Positions 33,578 to 44,241 of a stretch of DNA of 64,000 nt are shown here, piece by piece (positions within the stretch are counted from its first letter, which is position 1; each line of letters starts with the position of its first letter). The stretch comes from Gonium pectorale. Its lineage: Eukaryota > Chlorophyta > Chlorophyceae > Chlamydomonadales > Volvocaceae. The stretch is from NCBI GenBank assembly GCA_001584585.1, contig LSYV01000022.1, positions 651,035-715,034 of the forward strand. Direction: 5' to 3'. Below the pieces are notes generated by a model. The model worked only from the letters and a program-made list of their open reading frames with translations. It made no database searches and was not told the origin of the DNA. A program made the translations under genes and the position numbers.

Positions 33578-34685
33578 GTGAGAACTCGGACTGGATGAAC
33601 ACAGACCCGTGGGCCCTTACCCTCCCGCGCCACCCCTCCTCGACTGCTGCATCCCGTTTGTCGGCCAGCCTGTCAGAGGGTGCCCGTCTCCCCCGGGTGT
33701 CCTGCAGCGGCTTCTTGTTGCTGCGTGTTGTGTTGTGTTGTGTTGCGAGGCAGGATGCGCTCTCGTCCCCGGTGCAACCTTGACGACCCGTTTCCCACCT
33801 TCGCTAACCCCCACACCCTTCTGCAGCCGCAGGCCTTCCTGGGTCTCACCATCAACTGGGGGGCGCTCATGGGCTACGCCGCCGTCGCGGGCTCGTGCGA
33901 CTGGTCCGTCGTACTGCCGCTGTACGGCGCCGGTGTCACATGGACACTGGTGTACGACACCATCTACGCCCACCAGGTGCGCAATCACACGGCGGCTGCG
34001 GGCGGGTGGCGCAGACGGCCGGGCCACTTTTCATACCCAAGGGCGGCGGGGCGCAGTGCGGCTCCACGCTGACATTCCGCGCAGTCTTAAGGACCACCGC
34101 CGTACGCTTGCCCGGGTTCTGCGCAGTCGGGGCACGAAACCCTGCTCCGATGCTGCCCGCGCACCGCCAGTGCGAAGCAGGGGCGCCCTGCTCCGGCATG
34201 ACGGCAAAACAGGCGCCTGCCCGCCACTACCGGTGCCAGCGCATGGTCATCAGCCGAGTAACCTGTGCTTCGCCAACACCGTCGCATGTCCGTGTCGACG
34301 CATCACCCTAACCTCGGCTGCACCCCACCACCACCACCACCACCACCACACTCACACACAGGACAAGCGGGATGACGTGGTCGCCGGAGTCAAATCGACA
34401 GCGCTCCTCTTTGGCGAGCGTAGCAAGGCCTGGTTCTCCGCCTTCACCGCCGCCACCGCCGCCAGCCTGGCGGCTGCGGGCGCTGCCGCCGGCTGCGGCC
34501 TGCCGTACTACGCCGGCGTGGCGGCCATGGTCGGGCACATGGGCTGGCAGATCTCCACGGTGGATCTGTCCAACGGACCCGACTGCAGCGCCAAGTTTGT
34601 GTCCAACAAGATCGCGGGCGGGCTTCTATTGGCGGGCATTGTCGCGGACCGGCTCTTGGCGGCCGCAGCGGCGGCGGCGCTCTGA
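30077..34685 (+). CDS. COQ2: 4-hydroxybenzoate polyprenyltransferase (ubiquinone synthesis)
   Basis: Membrane prenyltransferase that attaches the polyprenyl tail to 4-hydroxybenzoate in mitochondrial ubiquinone synthesis. Eight exons with matching phases: 30077-30292, 30421-30554, 31095-31170, 31723-31843, 32175-32235, 32533-32602, 33827-33976, 34362-34685; 383 residues, normal for COQ2. The N-terminal 70 residues are Ala/Arg-rich without acidic clusters, as in mitochondrial presequences. Motifs: [18 protein letters not shown]; first aspartate-rich site [13 protein letters not shown] with [12 protein letters not shown]; second site [13 protein letters not shown]. Several hydrophobic spans follow, ending in an Ala-rich helix. 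A 548-N gap lies wholly in the sixth intron. The acceptor before exon 32533 is AAG rather than CAG. The protein should sit in the inner mitochondrial membrane. Confidence 0.95.
31208..31295 (+). repeat. Intronic repeat, copy 1
   Basis: GTGTGTTATGTATGCGTTAC and following, through GCGACAAAACAACCT, recurs at 32878-32941 directly at the edge of the large N gap. Both copies are in COQ2 introns. Confidence 0.75.
32876..32941 (+). repeat. Intronic repeat, copy 2, abutting assembly gap
   Basis: Direct-oriented second copy of the repeat at 31208-31295, with about ten differences. It is cut off by the gap at 32942. The repeat probably caused the assembly break. Confidence 0.75.
32942..33489. other. 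Assembly gap, 548 N
   Basis: Undetermined bases within the COQ2 intron between exons 32533-32602 and 33827-33976. The gene model does not need any coding sequence from the gap. Confidence 0.97.
33545..33577 (+). repeat. (TG)n microsatellite
   Basis: About sixteen TG units shortly after the N gap, in a COQ2 intron. Confidence 0.95.
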
Positions 34686-35582
34686 GTGCAGCTATTGGGC
34701 GCCTTGTCACGGGGGAGTCTCCGGATCTGCGCCCTGTGCCCTGATGCAAGTGCTATGCACTGGGCGCTGAGCTGTGTTTTGCAGTGCTGGGGATGAGAGC
34801 GCGGCACGTGCTGTTGGGGTTACGGCCCGGCTGCAATCTGTGGCTCTGTGTGGAGCCTCTCGAGGCGCGGACCCAGTGAATGGGGTCGGCTACATGGAAT
34901 CACGCTGGGATGCAATGGGAACGGAAGCAATGCGCCGCTTTAGTTCAGCTGAAGACCGCTCGTGTCGGCATGCCGGCCACCGCGGCTGCCTTGACAGCGG
35001 TCCAGCTCCGGAGCTGGAGGGCTGTTGCTGTTTGGAGGACGCAGGGGCGGCGCCAGCTGCCGGGTTTGCGCCGCCAGGGCGGCATCTGAGCTTCGACGTC
35101 ACCTAGGTCTGGGTGTGCCGTGAGCCATGCAGGATGCATTATCTTCTCCACGCGCCCCGCCGGGCTGTGCGGAATGCCAAGATTGGCAGACTGTCAGTTT
35201 GCCGGGTTTTGCGTGGGGCCGCTTGGATCGGACGATGCCGATGTGGCCTGCTGGGTCCGAGCGGGCGTACACGCCCCTAAAGGCAGCTGTTGCTTTTCCA
35301 GCAGCTTTGCGGTGATCTTCTGAGCCGATGTGAGCAGCGACCGTGGGCCGATAGCATACGAAGGTGCTCTGCCCTTGCCGAACTGTAGCAATCTGTCATG
35401 TACGGCTTTGTAGTACGATACGCGCTGGAGGGGTGTCAACCGGAATGCTCTGAGCGGGTATCAAGATTCGAGGTGACGAGCGGGGTGGAGCGGAGTCGAA
35501 TCGACAGCAATTGGAATCGGGCTTGGGCAGTTCGCGGTCTCAGCGAGGCGATTCCCCCCGCCTCCAACCCTCGTTCTGTGCA

Positions 35583-35640
35583 GGGCACGTCAGGGTGCAT
35601 CACGGCACGTCAGGGTGCATCAGGGCACGCATCAGGGATT
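35583..35640 (+). repeat. 20-bp tandem repeat
   Basis: Two near-perfect copies of GGGCACGTCAGGGTGCATCA and a partial third. Confidence 0.85.
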
Positions 35641-36168
35641 CAGGCTACGTCTGACGATAGCCGTAAAGCCGCTTGTGCATAGGATCCCTGGTCCCGGGGC
35701 TAGCTCACGGGCTGGCTCATGCAACTACCGGTACCTTGTGCGAAGGCACGCAGCGGGGGTCGCAGGCTTGCAGCTCGGTGTCCAATCCCACCGTCACAGC
35801 CAGAAACCGATACGCACCGAAGGTTTTGACGCGCAGGTACCCTTGCCACATTGAATGGATTGGCCGTGCACATAATCATCCTGAACGCCAGCAAGGCGCC
35901 CTGACCCAGCCTGCCTCAGACACTCACGCGCTTTCAGATGGGTTGTAGGGAGACATACTCAAATTGTCCAAACGGGGGGTGCTAGGTGTGAGCGCACGTG
36001 CGTGTCGTGCACGCTGACCGTCCGACGTGCGTAATACGTGCATGCGGCAGACTGGGCTGGGTCGCCGTGTGCGCCCTCCACAAGCAGTGTCCACAGGCGA
36101 GGTATCGGAGACCGCTGTGTGAATGCACCGCGCACGCGCAGCTCCGACGGACAAGCCTGAACAAAAAG

Positions 36169-36200
36169 AGAACCAGAAACGGGGAAGGCAGCCTCGGGGA
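36169..36200 (+). repeat. Fragment of dispersed repeat A
   Basis: Contains AAAAGAGAACCAGAAACGGG then GAAGGCAGCCTC, matching the left end of the copy at 17063. It is followed by unrelated GGGGAAGC simple repeats. Confidence 0.6.
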
Positions 36201-36516
36201 AGCCTGGGGAAGCGGGGGAAGCCTGGGTAGGGTTCCGCGACAACCGGGTTAACAACAGCGCACAGGGTTCGCGACGTCCTGCCTCGCTGAGTATTCCGAT
36301 GGGTCGAGCGGAGAATGCACACGGGGTTACACTGATGCAAGCTCATAGAGCTGCACCGGGCTTACTGTCTAGCTCAACGACAAGTAACATATGGGGAGCG
36401 AAGAAGCGTCCCTGCTGCGCTAAGGTGCACACGGCTATCGCGGAGCGCGGAAATTCAGAGAAAGCGACTGCGCTTGCTGGTCACGGTGTCACGGACGCGA
36501 GGAAAGTGGCATCAAC

Positions 36517-36564
36517 CGTACATGTAACCATACGCCTAGACGTACATGTAACCATACGCCTAGA
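36517..36564 (+). repeat. Exact 24-bp tandem duplication
   Basis: Two identical copies of a 24-bp unit beginning CGTACATGTAACC stand head to tail. Confidence 0.95.
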
Positions 36565-37387
36565 CGGTCATCCTAAGCGCACGAGGTCTTATTGCCACTA
36601 GAGGGACAGGTGCCCAAGAGTGAGACGAGACAGCGACACCAGACGCTGGCTCGCCTCAAATACGGTACACGCGACGGTACCGGTACGGTGATCTGAAACC
36701 ACTAACGAACCAGAAGCAGACCAGACGCCGATAATGATACACGCCAATGCAATGCACTGACGAATGTGGAAGCATGGCAACACGAAGGTAAACCAAGCAA
36801 GCGCATCATGCGGAGACATGTGACGGTAAAATCAACATGTGCACCAATCTGAGCCGTCAAAGGCTCGGCAGTTGCCGTCCGTCTAGCAGACCTCCAACTT
36901 GACCCACCGCTCGATAACGCCATGTCCAGATACTTAGCTCACTACCGCGTAACTGATGCAATGAGAAAACGACACCACCATGTACTTATGGTAGCGTGGG
37001 TTTCGCTCGAGCGCCACCCGACAACTATTCTTGCACGGTACGGTGAAACACACCCTGTCAGTTCCCTGCTATGACATGCGCACGTGTTGAACTGGTGATA
37101 CGGCGGCAGCTTAGGACATGGTGCATTTGTTTTGCGAGTGCCGCGAGTGATCATGGTCTGAGCACACTTTTGAAGGCATTTGCATTTCAAGTGCACACGC
37201 GCCGGAATTTGAATACTAAAAACAGGAGGCCCCTTCCCGCTGCGGTGACAGCAGCCTATATATCTGCAGGCTGCTTGGGGCTTCAGGCACGCCATACTAC
37301 GCCGTTAGGCCCGGACGAAGGTAGAGGTGGCAGTCATGATCCCTGGCCCACCCCATTCTTTGCATTGCTTGCATTGCGCCGCCAGCT

Positions 37388-37907
37388 TCAATAGACGTGT
37401 TCCCAGCTGTAACCTGCAACCTCACCGTCCACGTCCCTGGCTTCCACATAACCCACGCAGCGCTCGCATATGGTCATAGTCTGAGCAACAAAACGGGCGC
37501 TGGCCACGCACATAGGATGCACTGTGGTACGTAGTCGTGCAAGGCAGGTCCTTGAACGGCCAGGCAGGGCGTGCCGGAACCGACGGCGCAGCAGAGCAAG
37601 CATCAACAAAGGATGGCATTCATTTATCCGAAGGACTTTTGTCTGAAACTGGTTGGGAGTGAAGACGCACATGTCTGGGCGTGGCAGCAGGGTTTCTACA
37701 CACCTGCTCTGGCCTCTGGAAAAATCGAGCGGCAACCAAACCCAACACCCCTGGAACATACGCTTCCGAGCCTGGGCCCCTACTGTGAAGTACTGTGAAG
37801 TACTTCGGCGGTTGGTGAACAGAGAGCTCCGCATTGAGGGCCAGAGGCAGAGATATGAAGCCCAATGTAAACATTATGAATCCGTGCCGGTGCCTCATAT
37901 AATTCAT
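37388..37907 (-). CDS. Small single-span protein with a CxxC motif (candidate)
   Basis: Unrecognised candidate of 98 residues from two exons, 37704-37907 and 37388-37480. They join in phase across a CAG/GTGTGT donor and a TTGCTCAG acceptor. The start ATG at 37907 was chosen because the longer frame upstream opens only with GTG. The N-terminus is basic, then one hydrophobic span (FIMFTLGFISLPLALNAEL). The second exon has ICERCVGYVEARD and ends GYSWEHVY. Third-position bias is weaker than in neighbouring genes, so a chance pairing of frames cannot be excluded. A short membrane protein of mitochondrion or ER with a metal- or thiol-binding CxxC is the most one can infer. Confidence 0.35.
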
Positions 37908-38308
37908 GGGACTGCCACAGCTGAGAAGCCTTCTCACCCGGAGCTTCGCCGTTGTACCGCGAAATGCAGGGGAGGACTTCCCTACGACCCTTGCCTTTGT
38001 AGCCTTTCATTATCTAGGCGAGCCGCGCAAGCACTTCAAACAAAACACGGCGGCTGGCGCACTCTTTAGTATTTGGCCTTGCCTCTCCGCTGCATTCATT
38101 GCAAGGTCTCAGCTCTGTGGCGGAACCCTGGTAAGGGGGCTCGGCGCGCGTCCGAAGTGCCCTCAACGACTTGGCGCCGTGTAGGCGCGGTTCTTTCAAG
38201 TGCGCAACCCAGTTCCAATTTCCACTTGCAGTTACATGCTCATAGTTTAATCTGTTGACCGTGCTTGCTGCTTTTCTGCTGCGCGTCAATTGAGTCGTTT
38301 AAGCTGGG

Positions 38309-41002
38309 TTGACCTGCGCCACGCCATTCCAGTGCCTTGTCCATACATGCACTTGTATCGCATCAGCTCATATCGCAGCAGATGCTTTGCGAGAACGCGT
38401 TATTGATAACCAATATGCCGCCGTTCCTCTCCCCCACACCGGCCAGGTCCTCCGACGCAGCGAAAACCCCTACGCGGGGTATCACTGGACAATTCAGCCG
38501 AGGCTGCCCTTCTTCAGTATGGAGGGGCCCCACGCCTACGGCTTCGGTTCCGGGCGGAGCTTCATCTGCAGCGGCAGCCGCGCGGAGTCCAAAGAAGATT
38601 CCTGCCTCCCACCCCCAAGCGCCCTCAGCACGAGTGCTGCCGCATCCGGCATCCACCAGTGCTGCAAGCATGCCGGCGGCTCCAGTGGCCGGCACCGCCA
38701 GCTGCGTATGTTGGAATGCGGCAGGGCCGGCTGCGGGCTCGACAACGCCTGCTGTCTGTGCCCAGCCTGCGCCTCCGCTTCAGCAGCCGCTGCCGGCGCC
38801 GCGCCCGAATTGCACTGGGCAAGCGCCGCCGTCAACTCTGGCATGTCTGGCACCAGCGCCATGGCGTCTGCGTGCGCTTCAGACTTCTCCGCCTCGCTGC
38901 CCCTCAGCTCCCTCAGCGGCCTCAGCCTCAGCCTGAGCCTCCTGCGCCACTACCAAGGCCATCACTCCCACCACTACTTCGCCTCCATGTCCCAGTCCCA
39001 GGGCGGCCCCTGGCTGTGCGCGTCCCCCGCCCGCAGCGGCGCGTCGGCCGCAGTCACCGATGCCCCCCCGGTCGCTGACGCTTGCGCCTTGGGGCCGGTG
39101 TCGTCGCGTGGGGCGCTGAACGCCATCTCGGCGCTCAACGGGCCCCAGCCGCTGGGCCCTCTGATCGAGTGCCAGGCAACCGGCTCGGTAGTTGCGTCAT
39201 CATCGCCGAGTCTCGTCGGGCCGCAACAGCCGTCGCCGGATGCCCCGCCGGAGCATCGTGCAACCGACTCCTGCGTGACGTCGAGCTCGCGCCGCGTGAC
39301 CGGCCTCGGCGCTGTGGGAGCTGGCTCGTCCACCGGCATGGCACATGCTCCTGCCGGTTGCCGAGCAACGACATCCAGCGGCGCCGGCAGCGCCTGCCTC
39401 GAGGTGCCGGCGCTTGGCGAGGAAACGCCCTCCACGGGGCTTGCGTCACCGCCGCTGCTGCCGCTGTCAGTCACGGAGGTGGCCGTCGATGTCGGTGCAG
39501 TGGACGCCACAGCAGCCGCCCACGACGCCGCTGCAGCGCCGGCGCTGCCCGAGCGAATGGGCCCTTCCTGGGAGGTCTCCTGCGATCGGAGCTCGCCCCG
39601 CACCACGGGCAGCGTTGCGACCATCATCGATGCTGCCAAGCTGCTGGCGGCAGCGCGCGTGCCCGCCCTCGGCGGCGACATGCCGGAGCGCGCTCCGGCC
39701 GCCGGCGGCGCCGCCGGCCCTGTGTGGGCTTGCCGCCGCCGGGCTTGCAACACCGGCTACACTGCTGACGCCGGGCCGTTGCCTGCCGCCATCGCGTGCC
39801 CAGCTGCCGCCACCGCCACTGCCGCCTCAGTCACCGACTTTGCAACGGTCTTCTTCGCAAATCGCCCTGCGATGGTAGCGCCGACGGGCCCGTTTGGTGG
39901 CGCCTCTGCCCACGTCTTTGCGGACCGCTGCGGTGTGGAGCGCCCGCCTCACGCCCCGGCCGCTGGGCGCGGCCTCGGGTTGCACACCCTCGACATCCTG
40001 GGAGACGAAGACGTCGCCGCCGACGGCAGCGGCGTGGGCGTGGTGGTGGCGACCTTCGATGTCGACGACGATGATGACGAGCTGCTCTCCACGGCCGCCG
40101 GCTGGCTGGAGCCGGTGACCAGCGGCTCCTGGGCGGCGGCACGGGGGATGAGCCTGGCCCAGGCCGGCCGACCCGCGGGTCAGCGCCCCTGCGGCGTCGC
40201 CGTCCGCAACGCCGAAGACGACTGCGGCCTCGGCGCCGGCACCCCGGAGTCGCTCCGCGTCTACACGGCCATGATGTCAGACGGCCACGCGAGCTGTTGC
40301 AGCGGCGCCATGCCGAGGCGCAAGGCGGCGAACAGGGCAGTCGCTATTGACCGCACGCGCGACGGCACCGGCCCACGTACGCTCGACGGTCTTGCTGGCG
40401 TGCCCATGCGTAAGGGGGGCGCCGCCGCCGTCCCTAGCACGTGCATTGGCACCCGTACGGCCGATGGTTTCGGCGCCAGCTTCCGTTGCGTGGGCGACTC
40501 GAGCGCCTGGCGATGGCCGTCCGTGAGTCGCAGCAGCAAGATGCCGCAGCCGCCGGCAAGCTCCCTCCAGGCTGCGGCCGCGCTCGAGGCGGCCCGCCGG
40601 ACCGTGGCGGCTGGCGGTGCGGGCATTGTAATTAGTGGCGGGGGCGATGCATGCAGAGTGCCGGTCGCCAATAGCGTCAGCGGCGCGCCGGCCAGCGCCA
40701 CGGCTACCAGCGCGAGGCACAGCAGCCGCAGCAGCTCCCGCGGCAGCCGCGGGAGCCATGGCAGCGGCGGCGGCGCGGCGCGCCGCTTCCTCTCGCCGAC
40801 GAGCATCCTGCTGGACATGCCGCGCGGCTGGGAGGGAGTTGTACGCGACGTGGAGGTGGCCCTGGCGCACGAGGCTAAGGCCGAGGCTGCGGCGGCGGCG
40901 GCTGCGAGGCGCAAAGCGGGCGGCGGCGCATGGCGGCGGATGCTGCAGGCTGTGGGTGGATGCCTGGCGCCGCCGCGGGCGCGGGAGGAGTGTGGCTACT
41001 AG
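38309..41002 (+). CDS. Long Ala/Ser/Gly-rich protein of unknown function
   Basis: A single open frame of up to 897 residues with strong C/G third-position bias over most of its length, so it is very probably coding. The true start is uncertain. The bias begins only near 38500, an acceptor-like CCGGCCAG lies at about 38446, and ATG 38519 (MEGPHAYGFG) is a plausible alternative. Composition is Ala, Ser, Gly and Pro with Cys-rich patches near residues 150-170, a Ser/Leu run (SLSGLSLSLSLLRHY), an acidic run FDVDDDDDELL, and a Ser/Arg-rich stretch. The end (FLSPTSILLDMPRGWEGVV, then an Ala/Lys helix) looks the most protein-like and may be the conserved part. No known domain is recognised. The stop is at 41000-41002. 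Confidence 0.6.
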   Translation: MTCATPFQCLVHTCTCIASAHIAADALRERVIDNQYAAVPLPHTGQVLRRSENPYAGYHWTIQPRLPFFSMEGPHAYGFGSGRSFICSGSRAESKEDSCLPPPSALSTSAAASGIHQCCKHAGGSSGRHRQLRMLECGRAGCGLDNACCLCPACASASAAAAGAAPELHWASAAVNSGMSGTSAMASACASDFSASLPLSSLSGLSLSLSLLRHYQGHHSHHYFASMSQSQGGPWLCASPARSGASAAVTDAPPVADACALGPVSSRGALNAISALNGPQPLGPLIECQATGSVVASSSPSLVGPQQPSPDAPPEHRATDSCVTSSSRRVTGLGAVGAGSSTGMAHAPAGCRATTSSGAGSACLEVPALGEETPSTGLASPPLLPLSVTEVAVDVGAVDATAAAHDAAAAPALPERMGPSWEVSCDRSSPRTTGSVATIIDAAKLLAAARVPALGGDMPERAPAAGGAAGPVWACRRRACNTGYTADAGPLPAAIACPAAATATAASVTDFATVFFANRPAMVAPTGPFGGASAHVFADRCGVERPPHAPAAGRGLGLHTLDILGDEDVAADGSGVGVVVATFDVDDDDDELLSTAAGWLEPVTSGSWAAARGMSLAQAGRPAGQRPCGVAVRNAEDDCGLGAGTPESLRVYTAMMSDGHASCCSGAMPRRKAANRAVAIDRTRDGTGPRTLDGLAGVPMRKGGAAAVPSTCIGTRTADGFGASFRCVGDSSAWRWPSVSRSSKMPQPPASSLQAAAALEAARRTVAAGGAGIVISGGGDACRVPVANSVSGAPASATATSARHSSRSSSRGSRGSHGSGGGAARRFLSPTSILLDMPRGWEGVVRDVEVALAHEAKAEAAAAAAARRKAGGGAWRRMLQAVGGCLAPPRAREECGY

Positions 41003-44000
41003 AAGGCCAGGGCGGGAGGCGGTGGTGAGTGGTGGTGCTTTTGGCCCAAGCCCGAACGATAGTTCAGTTGGCTTGAGTTCCAGAGATCATGTTGACCATT
41101 GAGCACGTCCTATTGATTTGCCGTAATATGCCCTTGTGAGAAGGGAGGCGGCGATCGCTGCTGCGGCAACCAAGTGTTGTCGCTTTTGGCATAGCAGATG
41201 TGAAGGTGCCCATTTTGCCAGCGGGCCCCATTTTCCACGCTGGCAGGATGGGGTGTGGGCGAGCTGCGGGCCCCGCCGCTGGACACGCGGCAGCGCATCG
41301 CACATAGAGCTCCGGTTGCAGATGTAGGTCAGACTTTGGCACCAGCGTTTGCGCGCTCATCCCGCAAGGTGATCCTGGGCGCCATCACGGCCCATTGGGA
41401 TCGGGCAGTACGATAGCATTTCTGTTTCCGTTTTGGATCTCTTCCATTAATCTGCAGCCCTAGCGGCTGACCCCTACGGCCAGGCGGCTGCCGCCGCTGG
41501 CGTCATGGATCAGACCCAACCCGTGCCCCTGCGTAAGCTCCGTAAGCGCCAATGGCTCCGTAAGCGCCAATGGCTCCGTAAGCGCCATCACTTGACCAGG
41601 GCCAAGACATATGCTGCGAGCGCTCTGTGCCGGCGTTGGAAGTGGGAACGCCGGCCACCTTTCCGCCGCTGTGTCGGTGCCGGTTGCCAGGGGCCTTGCC
41701 CTCGGAAGGGCAAGCGGAAGGGTGTTGGCAACTGCACCCGACCCTCAACTGGCTGTCGGAATTGGGAAGTGCGAGTTAGCCTCCCTGCCTCTTCGTCATG
41801 TACGGCTGCTGTGTACGAGGTAGGCTGTGTGTCAACTTGTCCTTCATCGGCGGGACTCTGGAATTTGGTGTCTTGTTAGACACGGGGCTGACATTAAGGC
41901 ATTCAGCTGGATAGTTGGTCCTTGCGAGTTCCCGGTTTGGGTCGATCTGAGATTCGACCTCCAATCTGCCGCATTTCGAGCATGGATGCCTTGGTAAGCG
42001 CCCCACTCTTGCTCTTGCGCGGTGGTGGTGTGCAGCCAGCATGGTGAGGGTAAGCTGGAGGGCAAGCGGGTTAGGTTGGACAGTAGCTGGCATCGTAAAC
42101 GTTGAATGGGCGCTGCCCGGGCGGGGGCTACAGCAAGGCGCGGGCCTTGGGCCAAGATGGCGAGGTGGAGTCATTCCGACAGCAATGCGGTGTGCAGTTT
42201 GCCAGCAACGATCTGTCGGAAGTCTCGAGTAATAAATCGACGTAGTAACTTACTGTTGGCGGTGTGGTATCTGGCGGTTGATCCGTTTTGGTCTGGAAGC
42301 CTCATCATGCACTTCCTCACTTCATGTTCGTTTGAGCCGTTGAAGGTAAACGACGGTCCGTTACCGTAGCCAAGCTTCGTATTGGTTGCGTGAGTGCTCA
42401 AGTCACCGTGTTGTTACGTGCTGCGGGTCGTCGTGGGCCGGCGGCCTTGTTCTGTTTAGGAGCCGTTGCTGTGGCCGGCTAACATATGTCGTGTGGGCAA
42501 CGCGTTTGGTTGCGCATTGCGCACCCCGTTCGCTTAGGCACCTATCACCTCCCATCCTTGCATCTGTACGGACCAATCATCCTCATGCTGTCACTCGTCT
42601 CATTTGTTATTAAAATAGCGCTCCTTGGCTGCGTTCATAGCGTTCGGAGCTGCCTTCGTGTTGTTGATGTTGTCGTTCCGGTGGTGACCAGGCGGAAAAG
42701 GTGTAGAAGCACAAAAGGAGGACGATCCCTAACGGATGCGTATGAACGTTACAGTGGGCAGTTAGAATATGTGTGTCGGTCAATGTGTCTTGTACGAACA
42801 TGCGATGAACGCATGGCGTGAGGCGGTTGATTTGGCGCCTGGTCGTGACTCAGAATGCTCAGTTCCTTACGGCTAAGGGCGGTTATGCACTCGTGCACGA
42901 GGTGCCACCCGCGCGCACAGCCTGGACGGTGCGGCCACCTGAAGCTGCGGCTGTAGCGCCCAGTTGAGGTCGTGCCGAAAGCATTCTTTGAGCTCATTCT
43001 TTGGGCGAGTCGTAAATACATGTAACTATACGCAGGACTCCACCTTCAGTGGGTTGATGGAAGGGTTACAGGAGTAGCCCTGTACTGGACGCTGTGCTGC
43101 ACAACGGCAGTGCCTGAGCGATACAAGAAGGGGCAAAGGGTGTTCTAACATATTGTGCGGCCTGGCTCCCGCGGTACCCATGCACAACGCTGGTTTTTCA
43201 AGAGGTTGGGCCAAAGTTTGTGGTGATGCCCTGTGATGCCTACGATATTGAGCCATGGTCCCATGGACGACATACAAGCAGCAGGGCGCTTGTACTGCAC
43301 CGATGTGCGGCAGGGTCCAGCAAATGCCCACGAGTGATGCAGCAAGCCTCTCACGTCGGACCCCGAAACCAGGCAGGTCTGATCGTCACATGCCTTTGAT
43401 GTGCCACAAGCTTGTATGACTAGTGCAGGTTTCATGGGGACCGGGCGTCCTCATCGTGTGTCCGCATGGAACGGCACTTGAGCTTTCAAAGGCGCAGCCG
43501 CGCAATGTTCACCTCTGCAGCGATGCCCCTTCACGTGGGGTGACTCCGCCCAACCGTGCAAAACGTTCGAGGGGCACTAACGCACAGCAGAATGCCGCAG
43601 GTTGGCTGTTCTCCGATTAACCGAACCTCACAATCCCGCATTATAGGACCCAAGCAGTCAACGTAACGAGTCAATAACTCATGTGCCGCCATCCAAGGGA
43701 CTTCTGGACCAAAGACGAACAGAGCTGCACCACTTACCATAATTGCACCCGGCGTCGCAGTCAGCGTGCCGTGCGCACGGCTGCGCAGCCATGGTACGCC
43801 AGGGGCATTGCTCCCCGTGCACCGCACAGGGCCAACTCGCGCAATGCCATGTTATGTACAATGCCAGCATTGTAAAGCACCCCATACACGTGTTCTGCAG
43901 CGTGCCTGCAAGCCACCGCAATGAGATTAAAAAGACACTCATCAGTTTAAATCGGCATCCGCAGTTCAAGTCCAGTTGTCCGACAAGCGACAACCCATTC

Positions 44001-44241
44001 CATCGCTTTGCACCTTCCGCCTCCCCGCCACCAGAACGAAACGTCGCTCCCCGCTAAGCGCTGCATCTCACGTCCCTCTCCCCACCGCCTTCATCACCCA
44101 TCCAAGCCCCCGCAGCAAACCCCCGTCTCACTCGCCGACCAGCAGCTCCCAGCAAAGGCCTAGGTGGCCAGACAGCGGGCGTCGTCCCGCTGCCCCGCCC
44201 CGGCCCCCGCCCCTGCATGGCGGGCCTGTGCGACAGCTGCC
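41003..44241. other. Intergenic, 3.2 kb, no gene seen
   Basis: Lower G+C and no third-position bias on either strand. It contains an 18-bp tandem repeat at 41537-41588. On the minus strand a TGTAA at about 43063 could end the RSP3 transcript. No recognisable transposon protein or RNA gene was seen. Confidence 0.4.
41537..41588. repeat. 18-bp tandem repeat, about three copies
   Basis: Unit GCTCCGTAAGCGCCAATG is repeated nearly perfectly three times. Confidence 0.9.

Larger units (their letters stand above)
34686..37387. other. Intergenic, 2.7 kb, only short repeats recognised
   Basis: After the COQ2 stop the third-position bias disappears and no family is recognised. Short tandem repeats lie at 35583-35640 and 36517-36564, and a fragment of the AAAAGAGAACCAGAAAC repeat at 36169-36200. 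Open frames at 35194-35439 and 36598-36819 (minus) have no supporting bias. The COQ2 3' UTR must lie at the left end. The rest may be decayed transposon sequence. Confidence 0.4.

Noticed and set aside
35194..35439. Minus-strand frame of 81 codons, possible transposon fragment
   Set aside because: No recognised reverse transcriptase, integrase or transposase motif, and no terminal repeats.
36598..36923. Two hydrophobic minus-strand frames
   Set aside because: Short, without codon bias or a supporting splice model.
38337..38936. Alternative plus-strand frame of 199 codons starting MPPFLSPTPARSS
   Set aside because: It overlaps the 897-codon frame but has poorer C/G third-position bias. A frame switch near its start cannot be excluded.
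38974..39753. Minus-strand frame of 259 codons
   Set aside because: Antisense shadow of the biased plus-strand frame.
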